DNA from: Lentimicrobiaceae bacterium
Lineage (GTDB): Bacteria; Bacteroidota; Bacteroidia; Bacteroidales; JAGNHN01
Direction: 5' to 3'
Length of the DNA: 42,626 nt
NCBI GenBank assembly: GCA_018001695.1
Contig: JAGNHN010000031.1
Span: 1-42,626 of the forward strand
Position 1 is the stretch's first letter. Each line of letters starts with the position of its first letter. Under the pieces are notes generated by a model, which saw only the letters and a list, made by a program, of their open reading frames with translations, ran no database searches and was not told the origin of the DNA. Positions 18,003 through 27,185 of the stretch are shown here, piece by piece. Position numbers and translations under genes: made by a program.

Positions 18003-20513
18003 ATGACCCTTCTGGATCTCGAAATAGGCTCTAAAGCCCTTATTACCAAAGTAAAAGGTCGTGGAGCATTCCGGAAGCGGATCACCGAGATGGGGTTTGT
18101 GAAGGGACAGGAAGTTCGGGCTGTGCAGAAAGCACCGATGAATGATCCCATTGAATACCACATCATGGGATATAATGTCAGTCTGCGTAATTCTGAAGCA
18201 AGGCTGATAGAAATCGTAACCGAAGAAGAAGCAGTCTCCTACAAGGGTAACGGATTTGAGGGCACCTTGCAGGAAGGGGAATGGTTGCGCAGGGCAGCCC
18301 GTGAGAAAGAGCGCCATATCCATGTTGCCCTCGTTGGAAATCCCAATTCAGGCAAAACGACCATCTTCAACCATGCTTCCGGCAGCCGTGAACGGGTTGG
18401 CAATTACGGAGGTGTAACCGTTGATGCCAAGGAAGCGCGCTTCAGGCTGGACGGATACACCTTTCAAGTGGTTGATCTTCCGGGCACTTACTCTCTGGCA
18501 GCGTATTCGCCTGAGGAATTATATGTCAGGAGGTATATATACGATGAACTGCCGGATGTAGTGGTGAATGTCGTAGATGCGTCCAATCTGGAGCGTAATT
18601 TATACCTGACAACGCAGCTCATTGACATGGATGTCAGGGTCGTTGTGGCGCTGAACATGTTTGACGATATGGAGCGTAAGGGGGATAACCTGGATTACAC
18701 CATGCTGGGCAAGATGCTGGGTATTCCCTTCATTCCAACGGTAGGTTCTAAAGGAAGAGGAATTGACCAGCTCTTACGCCGCATCATTGAGGTGTATGAG
18801 GACAGCGATCCCGACCTGCGACATATTCACATCAATTACGGCGAAACAATTGAACGTGGTATTGCTGCGATACAGGAGAAGATTCGTATACCTGAAAACC
18901 TCAGTATCACGGACAAGATATCCTCCCGCTTTCTCGCCATCAAGCTACTGGAGAAAGACACAGCAGCCATCGATCGACTGCAGGCTGCCGTGAATAAGCC
19001 GGAGATACTGCATACTGCTGAGAAGGAGCGTAAACGGATTGAGGACGCCTATCAGGATGATGGTGAGACCATTATCACCGATGCAAAGTACGGTTTCGTT
19101 GAAGGAGCCCTGAAACAAACCCTATCGTTAAACCGTGTACAACGGAAAAGGAAGACAGAAATCGTAGATGCTTTCATCACCCATAAGCTATGGGGCATTC
19201 CCATTTTTCTGCTTTTCATGTGGTTGACCTTCTTTTCCACATTCCGGGTTGGCAACTATTTCATGGAATGGATAGAGGAGGGAGTGAACTGGTTATCAGC
19301 CCTCCTGTATGCCAGGATGGAAGGAGGTTGGCTAAAGGACCTTCTGATCCAGGGGATACTCGGAGGCGTGGGCGGTGTTATCGTTTTCCTTCCCAACATT
19401 GTCATCCTCTACTTCTTCATCGCATTGATGGAAGACAGCGGGTATATGGCCAGGGCTGTTTTTATCATGGACAAGGCGATGCACCGCATCGGCCTGCATG
19501 GCAAGTCCTTTATTCCCTTGCTGATGGGCTTCGGCTGTAATGTGCCTGCGATTTTGTCCACCCGTATGATAGAGAGTCGCCGTGACCGCCTGGTCACGAT
19601 GCTGATCAACCCCTTCATGTCCTGCAGTGCCCGTTTGCCTGTTTACATTCTCTTCATCAGTGCTTTTTTTGCTTCGAATCAGACCAGCATTCTATTTCTC
19701 ATTTACGGTGTAGGCGTCTCGCTTGCCATTTTTTCTGCCTTGCTGTTCAAACGCACCTTGTTCCGCAAGGTGGACATTCCATTTGTGATGGAGCTTCCCC
19801 CCTACCGGGTTCCAACGATCCGCACCCTGCTAAAGCATATGTGGCATCGTGCGGGCCAATATTTAAGGAAGATAGGGGGTGTCATTCTGGTAGCCTCCAT
19901 CATCATCTGGGCACTGGGTTATTTTCCGAGACACACACCATATGATGCAGCCTACCAGGCAAAGATATCAGCGCTCACAGCAGAAGTATCACTGGCCCTG
20001 GACGGTAAAGCTGATCGAACACTGGAGCAGATTGAGGAGGAACTCTCACAGGTAAATACTGAATGGTCCTATGAACGGCAGCGTAATTCCCTGATCGGAC
20101 AAATAGGCCATGCGGTGGAACCCATCATGCGGCCCCTGGGTTTTGACTGGAAGATGAGTGTGGCCATCGTCACTGGTGTTGCCGCTAAGGAAATTGTGGT
20201 CGGAACACTGGGGGTGCTATACCAGGCTGATCCCGATGAGGTTGAATCTGGAAACAGTTCATTGGTTTACAAACTACGGGAACAGGTCTACCAGGAAGGT
20301 TCCAGGAAAGGAGAGTATGTATTCAGGCCGCTCGTAGCACTGGCATTTATGTTCTTTATTCTGATCTACTTTCCATGTATTGCTGTGATTTCTGCGATCA
20401 GTCGGGAGAGTGGGAGCTGGAAATACGCTGCATTCACGGTTTTCTATACAACGGGTATGGCCTGGTTTGTGAGTTTCCTGGTCTTTCAGATCGGAAGTCT
20501 CCTTGGATATTAA
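18003..20513 (+). CDS. feoB: FeoA-FeoB fusion, ferrous iron transporter
   Basis: An 836-aa fusion. Residues 1 to about 75 form a FeoA-type SH3-like domain (GSKALITKVKGRGAFRKRITEMGF). A FeoB G-domain follows, with G1 GNPNSGKT (112-119), a G3 DLPG and a G4 NMFD. After a helical linker come about eight membrane segments with the two FeoB gate repeats, including LLMGFGCNVPAI with its conserved Cys and GVAAKEIVVGTLG. It imports Fe(II) across the inner membrane. FeoA-FeoB fusions are common in Bacteroidota. The small Cys-rich gene 12 bases downstream is its usual companion. The expression control is probably iron-responsive. Confidence 0.95.
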   Translation: MTLLDLEIGSKALITKVKGRGAFRKRITEMGFVKGQEVRAVQKAPMNDPIEYHIMGYNVSLRNSEARLIEIVTEEEAVSYKGNGFEGTLQEGEWLRRAAREKERHIHVALVGNPNSGKTTIFNHASGSRERVGNYGGVTVDAKEARFRLDGYTFQVVDLPGTYSLAAYSPEELYVRRYIYDELPDVVVNVVDASNLERNLYLTTQLIDMDVRVVVALNMFDDMERKGDNLDYTMLGKMLGIPFIPTVGSKGRGIDQLLRRIIEVYEDSDPDLRHIHINYGETIERGIAAIQEKIRIPENLSITDKISSRFLAIKLLEKDTAAIDRLQAAVNKPEILHTAEKERKRIEDAYQDDGETIITDAKYGFVEGALKQTLSLNRVQRKRKTEIVDAFITHKLWGIPIFLLFMWLTFFSTFRVGNYFMEWIEEGVNWLSALLYARMEGGWLKDLLIQGILGGVGGVIVFLPNIVILYFFIALMEDSGYMARAVFIMDKAMHRIGLHGKSFIPLLMGFGCNVPAILSTRMIESRRDRLVTMLINPFMSCSARLPVYILFISAFFASNQTSILFLIYGVGVSLAIFSALLFKRTLFRKVDIPFVMELPPYRVPTIRTLLKHMWHRAGQYLRKIGGVILVASIIIWALGYFPRHTPYDAAYQAKISALTAEVSLALDGKADRTLEQIEEELSQVNTEWSYERQRNSLIGQIGHAVEPIMRPLGFDWKMSVAIVTGVAAKEIVVGTLGVLYQADPDEVESGNSSLVYKLREQVYQEGSRKGEYVFRPLVALAFMFFILIYFPCIAVISAISRESGSWKYAAFTVFYTTGMAWFVSFLVFQIGSLLGY

Positions 20514-20525
20514 TAACAACGACGT

Positions 20526-20732
20526 ATGTTACAACAAATCATCACGATACTCATTCTAACCATTGTTGGGCTGTTTACAATCCGCCATTATTACCGGCGT
20601 TTCCAGGCTGCCAGGCAGCCGGAGCAGGATCCATGCACCGGCTGCAGCTCAGGCTGTGGCGGATGTCCTGTCATGGAGATTAAGGAAAAGATTCAGGGAA
20701 ACAGCATTAACCAGGTGGAATCAGGCAGCTGA
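20526..20732 (+). CDS. FeoB-associated Cys-rich membrane protein
   Basis: A 68-aa protein with one N-terminal membrane helix (about residues 4-20) followed by a basic stretch. It has a cytoplasmic cysteine cluster C37-x2-C40-x3-C44-x2-C47 and a short polar tail. This composition and its position 12 bases after feoB identify the FeoB-associated Cys-rich family, the functional analogue of FeoC. A role in metal sensing or handover to the transporter is proposed for such proteins but not shown here. Its end is 7 bases from the end of the convergent sucD. Confidence 0.85.
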   Translation: MLQQIITILILTIVGLFTIRHYYRRFQAARQPEQDPCTGCSSGCGGCPVMEIKEKIQGNSINQVESGS

Positions 20733-20739
20733 GGCATGA

Positions 20740-21612
20740 TTATTTGCTCAGGAGCGCCTTCATCCGGGTTCCGATATCGGCCGGGCTATCGACAACTTCC
20801 ACGCCACAGTCTCGCAGGATTTGTTTCTTGGCCTGGGCAGTGTCGGCGGCACCGCCAATGATGGCACCCGCATGGCCCATTCTACGGCCTTTTGGCGCTG
20901 TTGCGCCGGCGATGAAGCTCACAACGGGTTTCGTACCATAGTCGCGAATCCAATAAGCAGCCTCTGCCTCCATACCGCCACCTATCTCACCAATCATGAC
21001 GATCCCTTTGGTATCAGGATCATCCATAAAAAGACGGACTGCATCCACGGTGGTTGTTCCTATGATAGGATCACCGCCAATACCAATGGCAGTCGACTGC
21101 CCTAAGCCTACCTTGGTAAGCTGGTCAACGGCTTCGTAGGTAAGGGTGCCTGAGCGGGAGACAATACCGATGCTCCCTGGGCTGTGGATAAAACCTGGCA
21201 TGATACCTACCTTGGCTTCACCTGGCGTGATGACGCCCGGGCAATTTGGCCCGATCAGACGGGCTTCCTTATCTTTAAGGTATTCCTTCACTGCAATCAT
21301 ATCACGTGTAGGTATTCCTTCCGTGATGCATACGATCACCCTGATACCTGCGTCGGCTGCTTCCATGATCGCATCCGCTGCAAAGGCAGGAGGCACAAAT
21401 ATGACGGATACGTCAGCCCCTGTCTCTTCTACGGCGTCTCTGACCGTATCGAAGACCATCCGATCGAGGTGAATCGTTCCACCTTTGCCGGGTGTCACGC
21501 CGCCCACTACCTGGGTTCCATACTCTATCATCTGACTGGCATGAAAGGTTCCTTCACTGCCCGTGAAACCCTGCACAATCACCCTGGAATACTTGTTGAC
21601 CAATACGCTCAT
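20740..21612 (-). CDS. sucD: Succinyl-CoA ligase (ADP/GDP-forming), alpha subunit
   Basis: A 290-aa alpha subunit that, with SucC, converts succinyl-CoA to succinate plus ATP/GTP in the TCA cycle. The N-terminal CoA-binding fold ([23 protein letters not shown]) and the GPNCPGVI block are present. The phosphohistidine is His247 in [10 protein letters not shown]. Length is standard. No sucC is adjacent, so the beta subunit is encoded elsewhere. It has its own promoter motif upstream and converges with the feoAB operon. Confidence 0.96.
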   Translation of the reverse strand: MSVLVNKYSRVIVQGFTGSEGTFHASQMIEYGTQVVGGVTPGKGGTIHLDRMVFDTVRDAVEETGADVSVIFVPPAFAADAIMEAADAGIRVIVCITEGIPTRDMIAVKEYLKDKEARLIGPNCPGVITPGEAKVGIMPGFIHSPGSIGIVSRSGTLTYEAVDQLTKVGLGQSTAIGIGGDPIIGTTTVDAVRLFMDDPDTKGIVMIGEIGGGMEAEAAYWIRDYGTKPVVSFIAGATAPKGRRMGHAGAIIGGAADTAQAKKQILRDCGVEVVDSPADIGTRMKALLSK

Positions 21613-21641
21613 GGCTGCTGTGTGAAATTTTTAAATATCGG

Positions 21642-21649
21642 CAAATGTA
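21642..21649 (-). promoter_or_regulatory. -7 promoter element of sucD
   Basis: The minus strand reads TACATTTG, matching TAnnTTTG, 29 bases before the sucD start. No TTG at the usual 19-21 base spacing. Confidence 0.4.
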
Positions 21650-21712
21650 AATATTTTGAATCAATGCACCTAATCAAGCAATAGCACAAAATCCAATCTG
21701 ATCCGCTTCAGG

Positions 21713-22924
21713 TCAGGAAACACGGCGAATCATTCGCCGGAACAAATAAAGGGAAATGGCTGTCAATCCGGCTGCAATAGCGATCAAAACACCGGTTTTC
21801 CAGATGAACACCGGCCAGTCTGCATCGCGTCCGAGTATATCGTAGAAAGCCTGGATGGACCAGTAGTTCACAGAAAAGACCGCCAGTTTCTGCATAAAAG
21901 CAGGCATGAAGAACAGCGGAATCATGCTTCCGCCAATGGCTGACATGATCAGCACAACGATTGTGCTCATGCCTTCCACCTGACGCCTGCTGCGACTGAC
22001 AGCAGCGAGAAATATTCCAAAACTGCTACATGCAAGTGCGGTGGCCAGGACCACCAGCAGAAGTCCGAGTGGATTCGTCCATATATCGAGTGAAAAGACA
22101 AGCCAGCCAAACAGGAACATCACCAATAACTGAGCCATGGCTATGATGACCGCATAGCCCAGCTTGGCCAGCATGATCCCGGAGGAAGGGACAGGGCTTC
22201 CAAGTAACCTTTTGAGCGTACCTTCTTCTTTTTCCGACAAGATGCTACCACCGATGGCTGCCACGGAGAAGAGCAACATCATCACCGCCACCCCGGCGAC
22301 GGATTGGATCAGACCCCAATTGACCTGACGGCCGGTAGTGATGCCCTGCGCTTGTATGATCTCCTTCGATGAACTGCTTGTTTCCATGTATTGCCCGATC
22401 TCCTTACTGAGTCCTTCCGCGAACCCCTCCCCCATACCTGCATAACGAACCTTTAGAAAGCCTTGTATGGATTGTTGGGTGCGATAGCGTTCAAGCGCCG
22501 GCACGATAGAGGCACTCAGGGCTTCCATCAGCATCCCGGTTTCCATGGCGCGCCCTTCATCAAACCAAAGGGTAATGAGTGGCAATCTACCGGCAGCCAG
22601 GGAATCCGCGTAACCGGTGTGCAGACTCAGCATGGCAAGCCGCTTCCCTTGCTTCACTGCTTCTCTTCCTGTTGCAGTATCTATCGATTGCCATTCAAGT
22701 CCGGGAATGGATTCAAGTTTGCTTAATAGCTCCTGAGACAAGGCGGTCGAGTCCATATCACTAATGAGAACCTGTTCAGGTTTGGGTTCTTTATTGCCGA
22801 TACCGCCATAAGCCAGGCTGAAGAGCGTGATAAGGGCCACCGGCAACAAAAAGGTCAGAAACAATGCCTTACGGTCCCGGACAAAAATCTTCAGGTCTTT
22901 ATATATCAGATCAAGCAGCATCAT
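21713..22924 (-). CDS. ABC-2 type transporter permease
   Basis: A 403-aa membrane protein of the ABC-2 exporter family. The first membrane helix (ALFLTFLLPVALITLFSLAYGG) is followed by a large extracytoplasmic domain (about residues 45-210), then five more helices. The SEKEEGTLKRLLGSPV segment at the start of the second half is the family's conserved coupling helix. It pairs with the ATPase gene 13 bases upstream to form an exporter. The substrate is unknown; this layout is found in drug, lipid and polysaccharide exporters. Confidence 0.9.
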   Translation of the reverse strand: MMLLDLIYKDLKIFVRDRKALFLTFLLPVALITLFSLAYGGIGNKEPKPEQVLISDMDSTALSQELLSKLESIPGLEWQSIDTATGREAVKQGKRLAMLSLHTGYADSLAAGRLPLITLWFDEGRAMETGMLMEALSASIVPALERYRTQQSIQGFLKVRYAGMGEGFAEGLSKEIGQYMETSSSSKEIIQAQGITTGRQVNWGLIQSVAGVAVMMLLFSVAAIGGSILSEKEEGTLKRLLGSPVPSSGIMLAKLGYAVIIAMAQLLVMFLFGWLVFSLDIWTNPLGLLLVVLATALACSSFGIFLAAVSRSRRQVEGMSTIVVLIMSAIGGSMIPLFFMPAFMQKLAVFSVNYWSIQAFYDILGRDADWPVFIWKTGVLIAIAAGLTAISLYLFRRMIRRVS

Positions 22925-22937
22925 GTTATTCTCATAA

Positions 22938-23873
22938 TCAGTCTCTTAAGCTACGACCTGTCAGTCTCAGAAAAACCATTTCCAGGTTGGGCTCGATGAT
23001 TTCAGTCCTGTGTATCCCGATACCCTGTTGTGTCAGAACAGAGACCAGCTCCGGGAGCAATTGCTGGGGTTGGACACTGGGGACGAACAAGGTTTCACCC
23101 TCCATTCTTGCGCCTGAGAATGGCAAACTCTCCGGCAGTTTTGCGTTGTCCGAATCAGTTGATGCGATATCCACGATGATCATGGATTCGTCCTTGCATA
23201 GCGACTTCAATTCCGGAAGGGTCCCTTCTGCCATGATACGCCCGTGATCGATGATGGCAACGCGCTGGCAGAGCCGTTCTACTTCCTCCATGTAATGCGT
23301 CGTGTAAATGATGGTCATCCCCTGTTTATGAAGGGCAGAGAGCATCTCGAAGATATGGATACGGCTTTGGGGATCAACACCGACTGTAGGCTCATCCATG
23401 AGCAGTATCCTGGGCTCATGCATCAGGGCTGCAGCTAAATTGATCCGGCGTTTCATCCCGCCTGAGTATGTCCTGATCTTGTCTCTGGCCCGCTCTCTTA
23501 AGCCGGTAAGGTTGAGTAGCTGAACTGCCCTGCGCCGGCATTGCTTCAGCGTCAGGCCGTACATCCTGCCCCAGAACATGAGGTTTTCCAGTGCACTCAG
23601 TTCCTCATACAGCGCTATTTCCTGCGGGACAACACCCATGAGCTGTTTGCACCGCATGGGGTGGGCAACAATCGAATCGCCAAAACAGCTGATACTACCT
23701 TGTTGTGGCGGCAATAATGCGCATAGCATCTGGATCGTGGTCGACTTTCCGGCACCATTTGGGCCCAGCAGTCCAAAAAAGAGACCCTCTTCGATCTGCA
23801 ACGTAATACCATCCACAGCATACCCCTGACCGTATGAAAAACGCAAATCCCGTATATCCAGGGCAGGCAGCAT
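22938..23873 (-). CDS. ABC transporter ATP-binding protein
   Basis: A 311-aa ATPase subunit. Walker A is GPNGAGKST, the Q-loop is VVPQEIALYEELSALEN, the signature is YSGGMKRR, and Walker B is ILLMDEPTVGVDP with an H-loop TTHYMEE. A C-terminal extension of about 80 residues follows the ATPase core, as in exporters of the CcmA/DrrA type. It is directly upstream of its permease partner. It lies 47 bases downstream of pyrI on the same strand, so read-through from pyrBI is possible, but I see no functional link. Confidence 0.93.
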   Translation of the reverse strand: MLPALDIRDLRFSYGQGYAVDGITLQIEEGLFFGLLGPNGAGKSTTIQMLCALLPPQQGSISCFGDSIVAHPMRCKQLMGVVPQEIALYEELSALENLMFWGRMYGLTLKQCRRRAVQLLNLTGLRERARDKIRTYSGGMKRRINLAAALMHEPRILLMDEPTVGVDPQSRIHIFEMLSALHKQGMTIIYTTHYMEEVERLCQRVAIIDHGRIMAEGTLPELKSLCKDESMIIVDIASTDSDNAKLPESLPFSGARMEGETLFVPSVQPQQLLPELVSVLTQQGIGIHRTEIIEPNLEMVFLRLTGRSLRD

Positions 23874-23920
23874 ATTCCTATGGTATTATTTATGAATTAA
23901 CACACTGGCAAAGGCGGATA

Positions 23921-24388
23921 TCAGATAAAGACAATATTGTCACGTGCTGTGATCTTCTCACAATAATCACAAGCCAGTTTCAGGTCCTCCTTATCGATCA
24001 CCTGAAAACGTGTTGGAACGGCCTGGTTATTTGTGATGCAGCGAGGATTAACACATTTCACAAACTTATTGATCTGCTCCGGCACTTCCACCTGCTTCTT
24101 CTCGACCACCTCATAATTGCGGATGGTAATGAGGGTAGCGCTCGGTGCGACCAGGGCTATTTTATTGATATCCTCTGGTTTGAGGAATATATTGGAAACC
24201 TTAATGATACCCTTGGTGCCGAACTTTTTGCTCTCGAGGTTGGTGCCAAAAAGGATCTGTTGCCTGATCTTGTCCAGGTTCAGAATACTGATGACCTGAA
24301 ACAGGCTGCGTGCAGGTATGTGGTCAATGACGGTGCCATTTTCAATGGCTGACACCTTTAGCTCTTTGCGGTCTGATGATATAGTCAT
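23921..24388 (-). CDS. pyrI: Aspartate carbamoyltransferase regulatory subunit
   Basis: A 155-aa regulatory chain that binds nucleotide effectors and assembles with PyrB. The N-terminal effector domain begins KVSAIENGTVIDHIPA. The C-terminal zinc domain has four cysteines, C112-x4-C117 and C140-x2-C143, that hold the interface to the catalytic subunit. It starts 24 bases after pyrB. Its presence implies allosteric (CTP/ATP) control of the first committed pyrimidine step, as in enterobacteria. Confidence 0.96.
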   Translation of the reverse strand: MTISSDRKELKVSAIENGTVIDHIPARSLFQVISILNLDKIRQQILFGTNLESKKFGTKGIIKVSNIFLKPEDINKIALVAPSATLITIRNYEVVEKKQVEVPEQINKFVKCVNPRCITNNQAVPTRFQVIDKEDLKLACDYCEKITARDNIVFI

Positions 24389-24412
24389 AACAAAAGTCTG
24401 CTTAAAGGTTAT

Positions 24413-25321
24413 TTATTTCAATCCCAGAATACTCGCCAGCAATGCCTGACGGACATAAACCCCGTTAAGGGCCTGTTGGAAATAGTAGGCCTTCTCGCTC
24501 AGGTCCACGGCTTCCTCAATTTCGTTGACCCTGGGGAGAGGATGTAACACCTTCATATTCTCCTTCGATCCTTGGAGCATATCCAGGGTGAGAATATAGG
24601 AATTTTTAACCTTCTCATATTCAATAGGATCAGAGAAACGCTCACGCTGTATCCTGGTCATATAGATAATATCTGCCTGGGGTATCACATCAGCCAGCTC
24701 GGTATACTGATGGTAAGCCAGGTCTTTATCCTTGATAAAACGTTTCACGGCACTGGGCAATTTCAGCTCTTCGGGAGAAACGAGGTGAAAAGTGCAATTA
24801 AAGTGAGTGAGTGCGATTACGTTCGAATGAACAGTCCTGCCATATTTCAGATCTCCCACAAAGGCAATATGAAGGTTATCAAGTGTTCCTTGAGTTTTGC
24901 GGATGGAATACAGGTCGAGCAGGCACTGCGTTGGATGCTGGTTAGCGCCATCTCCGGCATTGATAATGGGCACCGAGGCTATCTCGCTGGCAAATCGGGC
25001 ACTGCCTTCCAGCGGATGGCGCATCACGATCAGGTCGGAGTAGTTACTGACGGTCAGGATTGTATCTCTGAGAGACTCTCCTTTCTGGGTACTGGTGGAA
25101 GCTGAGTCGGAGAACCCGATCACCTTGCCTCCCAAACGTGTTACGGCACTTTCGAAACTGAGCCGTGTACGTGTGGAAGGTTCAAAGAATAAGGTTGCGA
25201 CGACGTAATCTTCCAGTATACGCTGGGTAGGCCGGGCCTCGAATTTCTCGGCCAGATCAAGGATCTTGAGATACTCTTCCTTGGAGTAATCATTGATGGA
25301 TACAAGACTTCTGCTTTTCAT
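24413..25321 (-). CDS. pyrB: Aspartate carbamoyltransferase catalytic subunit
   Basis: A 302-aa catalytic chain joining carbamoyl phosphate and aspartate in pyrimidine synthesis. The carbamoyl-phosphate loop FFEPSTRTR (S49-T50-R51-T52-R53), the 80s loop with Lys80, the HPTQ block (129-132) and the HPLPR aspartate loop near the C-terminus are all present. Length is normal. It is the first gene of a pyrB-pyrI unit. No UTP-type attenuator leader is visible in the 110 bases upstream. Confidence 0.97.
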   Translation of the reverse strand: MKSRSLVSINDYSKEEYLKILDLAEKFEARPTQRILEDYVVATLFFEPSTRTRLSFESAVTRLGGKVIGFSDSASTSTQKGESLRDTILTVSNYSDLIVMRHPLEGSARFASEIASVPIINAGDGANQHPTQCLLDLYSIRKTQGTLDNLHIAFVGDLKYGRTVHSNVIALTHFNCTFHLVSPEELKLPSAVKRFIKDKDLAYHQYTELADVIPQADIIYMTRIQRERFSDPIEYEKVKNSYILTLDMLQGSKENMKVLHPLPRVNEIEEAVDLSEKAYYFQQALNGVYVRQALLASILGLK

Positions 25322-25349
25322 AGGCTGGTAAAAGATAAATCCCGGGGGC

Positions 25350-25381
25350 TAAAGATATATACTCTGTCTGCGACACTTCAA
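25350..25381 (-). promoter_or_regulatory. Putative pyrBI promoter
   Basis: On the minus strand TTG (25379-25381) and TATCTTTA (25350-25357) are 21 bases apart. The -7 element has one mismatch (final G to A) to the Bacteroidetes consensus. It lies just after the terminator of the upstream gene. Confidence 0.4.
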
Positions 25382-25400
25382 GCGTGTTAACATTAAGTGA

Positions 25401-25427
25401 AAAAAAAAGCGGCCCGATGGGGCCGCT
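25401..25427 (-). terminator. Rho-independent terminator of the cyclic-2,3-DPG synthetase-like gene
   Basis: Read on the minus strand, a GC-rich hairpin (AGCGGCCC...GGGCCGCT) is followed by a run of eight to nine T. It begins 8 bases after the stop codon of the upstream minus-strand gene and precedes the pyrBI promoter. It is the clearest intrinsic terminator in the window. Confidence 0.9.
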
Positions 25428-25434
25428 TCATGCT

Positions 25435-26772
25435 TTATGCCAGTTTGTGTTTGACAATAAATTCTTTCATCACTTCATCAAGGTTAGGAATACCAATTTC
25501 CTGCAGGTCATAATAGACCCTGGTATTGGGCTTGGTGATCTTGATGATGCGGTTCAGGTCAATTGGCGTACCGATCACCACACTGTCACAATCTGTGGCA
25601 TTGATGGTGGCCTCCAGGTCCTTCAACTGCTGCTCCCCATAACCCATGGCCGGCAACAGTGTTCCGATATTAGGATAAATACGGAAGGTTTCTGAGAGTT
25701 TTCCAACGGTGAAGGGCCTTGGGTCGACCAGTTCGCTAGCGCCAAATTTCTGGGCAGCGACGGTGCCGGCGCCAATCTTCATCTCACCATGTGTGAGGGT
25801 TGGGCCATCTTCAACCACGAGCACCCGTTTTCCACGGATCATGGAAGGATCGTCAACCTTAATTGGTGAAGCTCCGTCGACGACGATGGCATGGGGATTT
25901 ACCTTAGCGATGTTTTCGCGGACGGTCTGGATAGCATCGGCATTGGCGCTATCCATCTTATTGATAACCACCACGTCGGCCAGGCGCAGCGTCACTTCGC
26001 CAGGATAATAACTCAGTTCGTGACCCGGACGATGCGGATCCACAACGGTGATGCAGAGATCAGGTTTATAGAAGGGGAAGTCATTGTTTCCACCGTCCCA
26101 GAGGATGACGTCACATCCATCAGGATCCTGTTCAGCAGCCCTCAAAATGGCTTCATAATCCACCCCGGCGTAAATCACGTTGCCGCGAACAACATGGGGC
26201 TCATATTCTTCCATTTCTTCAACCGTACATTTATGTTTTTCCAGGTCAGCGACCTCTGCAAAGCGTTGTACCTTCTGGGCAACGAGGTCACCATAGGGCA
26301 TGGGATGCCGCACAGCTACCACCTTCAGGCCTTGCTCCATGAGCAGCTCGATGACCCTGCGGGAGGTCTGGCTTTTACCACAACCTGTGCGGACTGCACC
26401 GACAGCAATGACCGGTTTGGTGCTCTTTACCATGGTGTCATTGGGACCCAGGAGAACGAAGTTGGCGCCACAGGCATTTACAATGGCGCTCACCGACATT
26501 ACCTTCTGATAAGTCACATCGCTGTAGGAAAATACACAATCATGAATATTGTGTTCCTTGATCAGCCTGGGAAGATCTGCCTCGGCAAAAATGGGAATGC
26601 CATCAGGGTAAAGTGATCCGGCCAGCGCAGCAGGGTACTTGCGACCGTCGATGTCAGGAATTTGTGCCGCTGTGAATGCGACAACATTGTAATGCTCATT
26701 GTTCCGGTAATAGGTGTTAAAGTTGTGAAAATCACGACCGGCGGCACCAATGATGATTACATTTCGTTTCAT
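25435..26772 (-). CDS. Cyclic 2,3-diphosphoglycerate synthetase-like P-loop protein
   Basis: A 445-aa soluble protein. The N-terminal region starts with a Rossmann-like strand (VIIIGAAGRDFHNF, 5-18). A P-loop domain follows with GAVRTGCGKS (125-134). Later blocks include DVILWDGGNNDFPF, a Walker B-like aspartate, and DVVVINKMDSA, an NKxD-type base-recognition motif. The closest family I recognise is the archaeal cyclic 2,3-diphosphoglycerate synthetase (about 460 aa), whose bacterial homologues are often just called GTPases. Whether this bacterium makes cyclic 2,3-DPG cannot be told from the sequence. It is a single-gene unit with its own promoter and terminator. Confidence 0.75.
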   Translation of the reverse strand: MKRNVIIIGAAGRDFHNFNTYYRNNEHYNVVAFTAAQIPDIDGRKYPAALAGSLYPDGIPIFAEADLPRLIKEHNIHDCVFSYSDVTYQKVMSVSAIVNACGANFVLLGPNDTMVKSTKPVIAVGAVRTGCGKSQTSRRVIELLMEQGLKVVAVRHPMPYGDLVAQKVQRFAEVADLEKHKCTVEEMEEYEPHVVRGNVIYAGVDYEAILRAAEQDPDGCDVILWDGGNNDFPFYKPDLCITVVDPHRPGHELSYYPGEVTLRLADVVVINKMDSANADAIQTVRENIAKVNPHAIVVDGASPIKVDDPSMIRGKRVLVVEDGPTLTHGEMKIGAGTVAAQKFGASELVDPRPFTVGKLSETFRIYPNIGTLLPAMGYGEQQLKDLEATINATDCDSVVIGTPIDLNRIIKITKPNTRVYYDLQEIGIPNLDEVMKEFIVKHKLA

Positions 26773-26828
26773 AAGTCCTCCATTAATTTGTTAAGTTGTT
26801 GTATATTAGGATGATTCATTTCCGTTGG

Positions 26829-26859
26829 CAAAGGTAGAACTTTTATACTGTTATACAAA
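26829..26859 (-). promoter_or_regulatory. Promoter of the cyclic-2,3-DPG synthetase-like gene
   Basis: On the minus strand TTTG (26856-26859) and TACCTTTG (26829-26836) are separated by exactly 19 bases, a full match to the Bacteroidetes housekeeping promoter. Transcription would begin about 45-50 bases before the start codon. Confidence 0.65.
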
Positions 26860-27159
26860 ACACCTCACTATAATCCTCCTTGGTGTGCCTTATCGAAGGC
26901 ACGTAAAACATGCATAAAAGTGCAGGAATGAAAACAAATGATTCGATATCAATCTATCTAACAACCATTTACCTATGCACAGACTGATCAACAACTGTGA
27001 ATAAGTCATTTTCACCCTTTGGATTCGTTGTCGATACGGCTACCTGATCATATATTTTTTTTTATGGCATTCTATGGAATTCTGATGATGAACGACTGAT
27101 GCCTTATATAGTAATATGCCAGGGACCAGGCAGTTCTTTCAGCTTGGCAGATGAAATTG

Positions 27160-27167
27160 TACTTTTG
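27160..27167 (+). promoter_or_regulatory. -7 promoter element of argS
   Basis: TACTTTTG matches TAnnTTTG and ends 18 bases before the argS ATG. No good -33 element is visible. Confidence 0.4.
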
Positions 27168-27185
27168 CAGTAAAGATAAATACAC

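Larger units (their letters stand above)
26773..27185. other. 413-base divergent intergenic region
   Basis: No gene is apparent between the cyclic-2,3-DPG synthetase-like gene and argS. The left part holds the minus-strand promoter (26829-26859). A 7-bp hairpin with a 4-base loop lies at 26885-26902, with no T-run after it. A run of nine T lies at 27055-27063, and a plus-strand -7 element near 27160. The remaining sequence is AT-rich. I see no tRNA, riboswitch or T-box features ahead of argS. Confidence 0.6.

Noticed and set aside
25322..25400. Pyrimidine attenuator or PyrR site before pyrB
   Set aside because: Apart from a promoter-like pair of motifs I see no alternative hairpins, leader peptide or PyrR-type anti-antiterminator.
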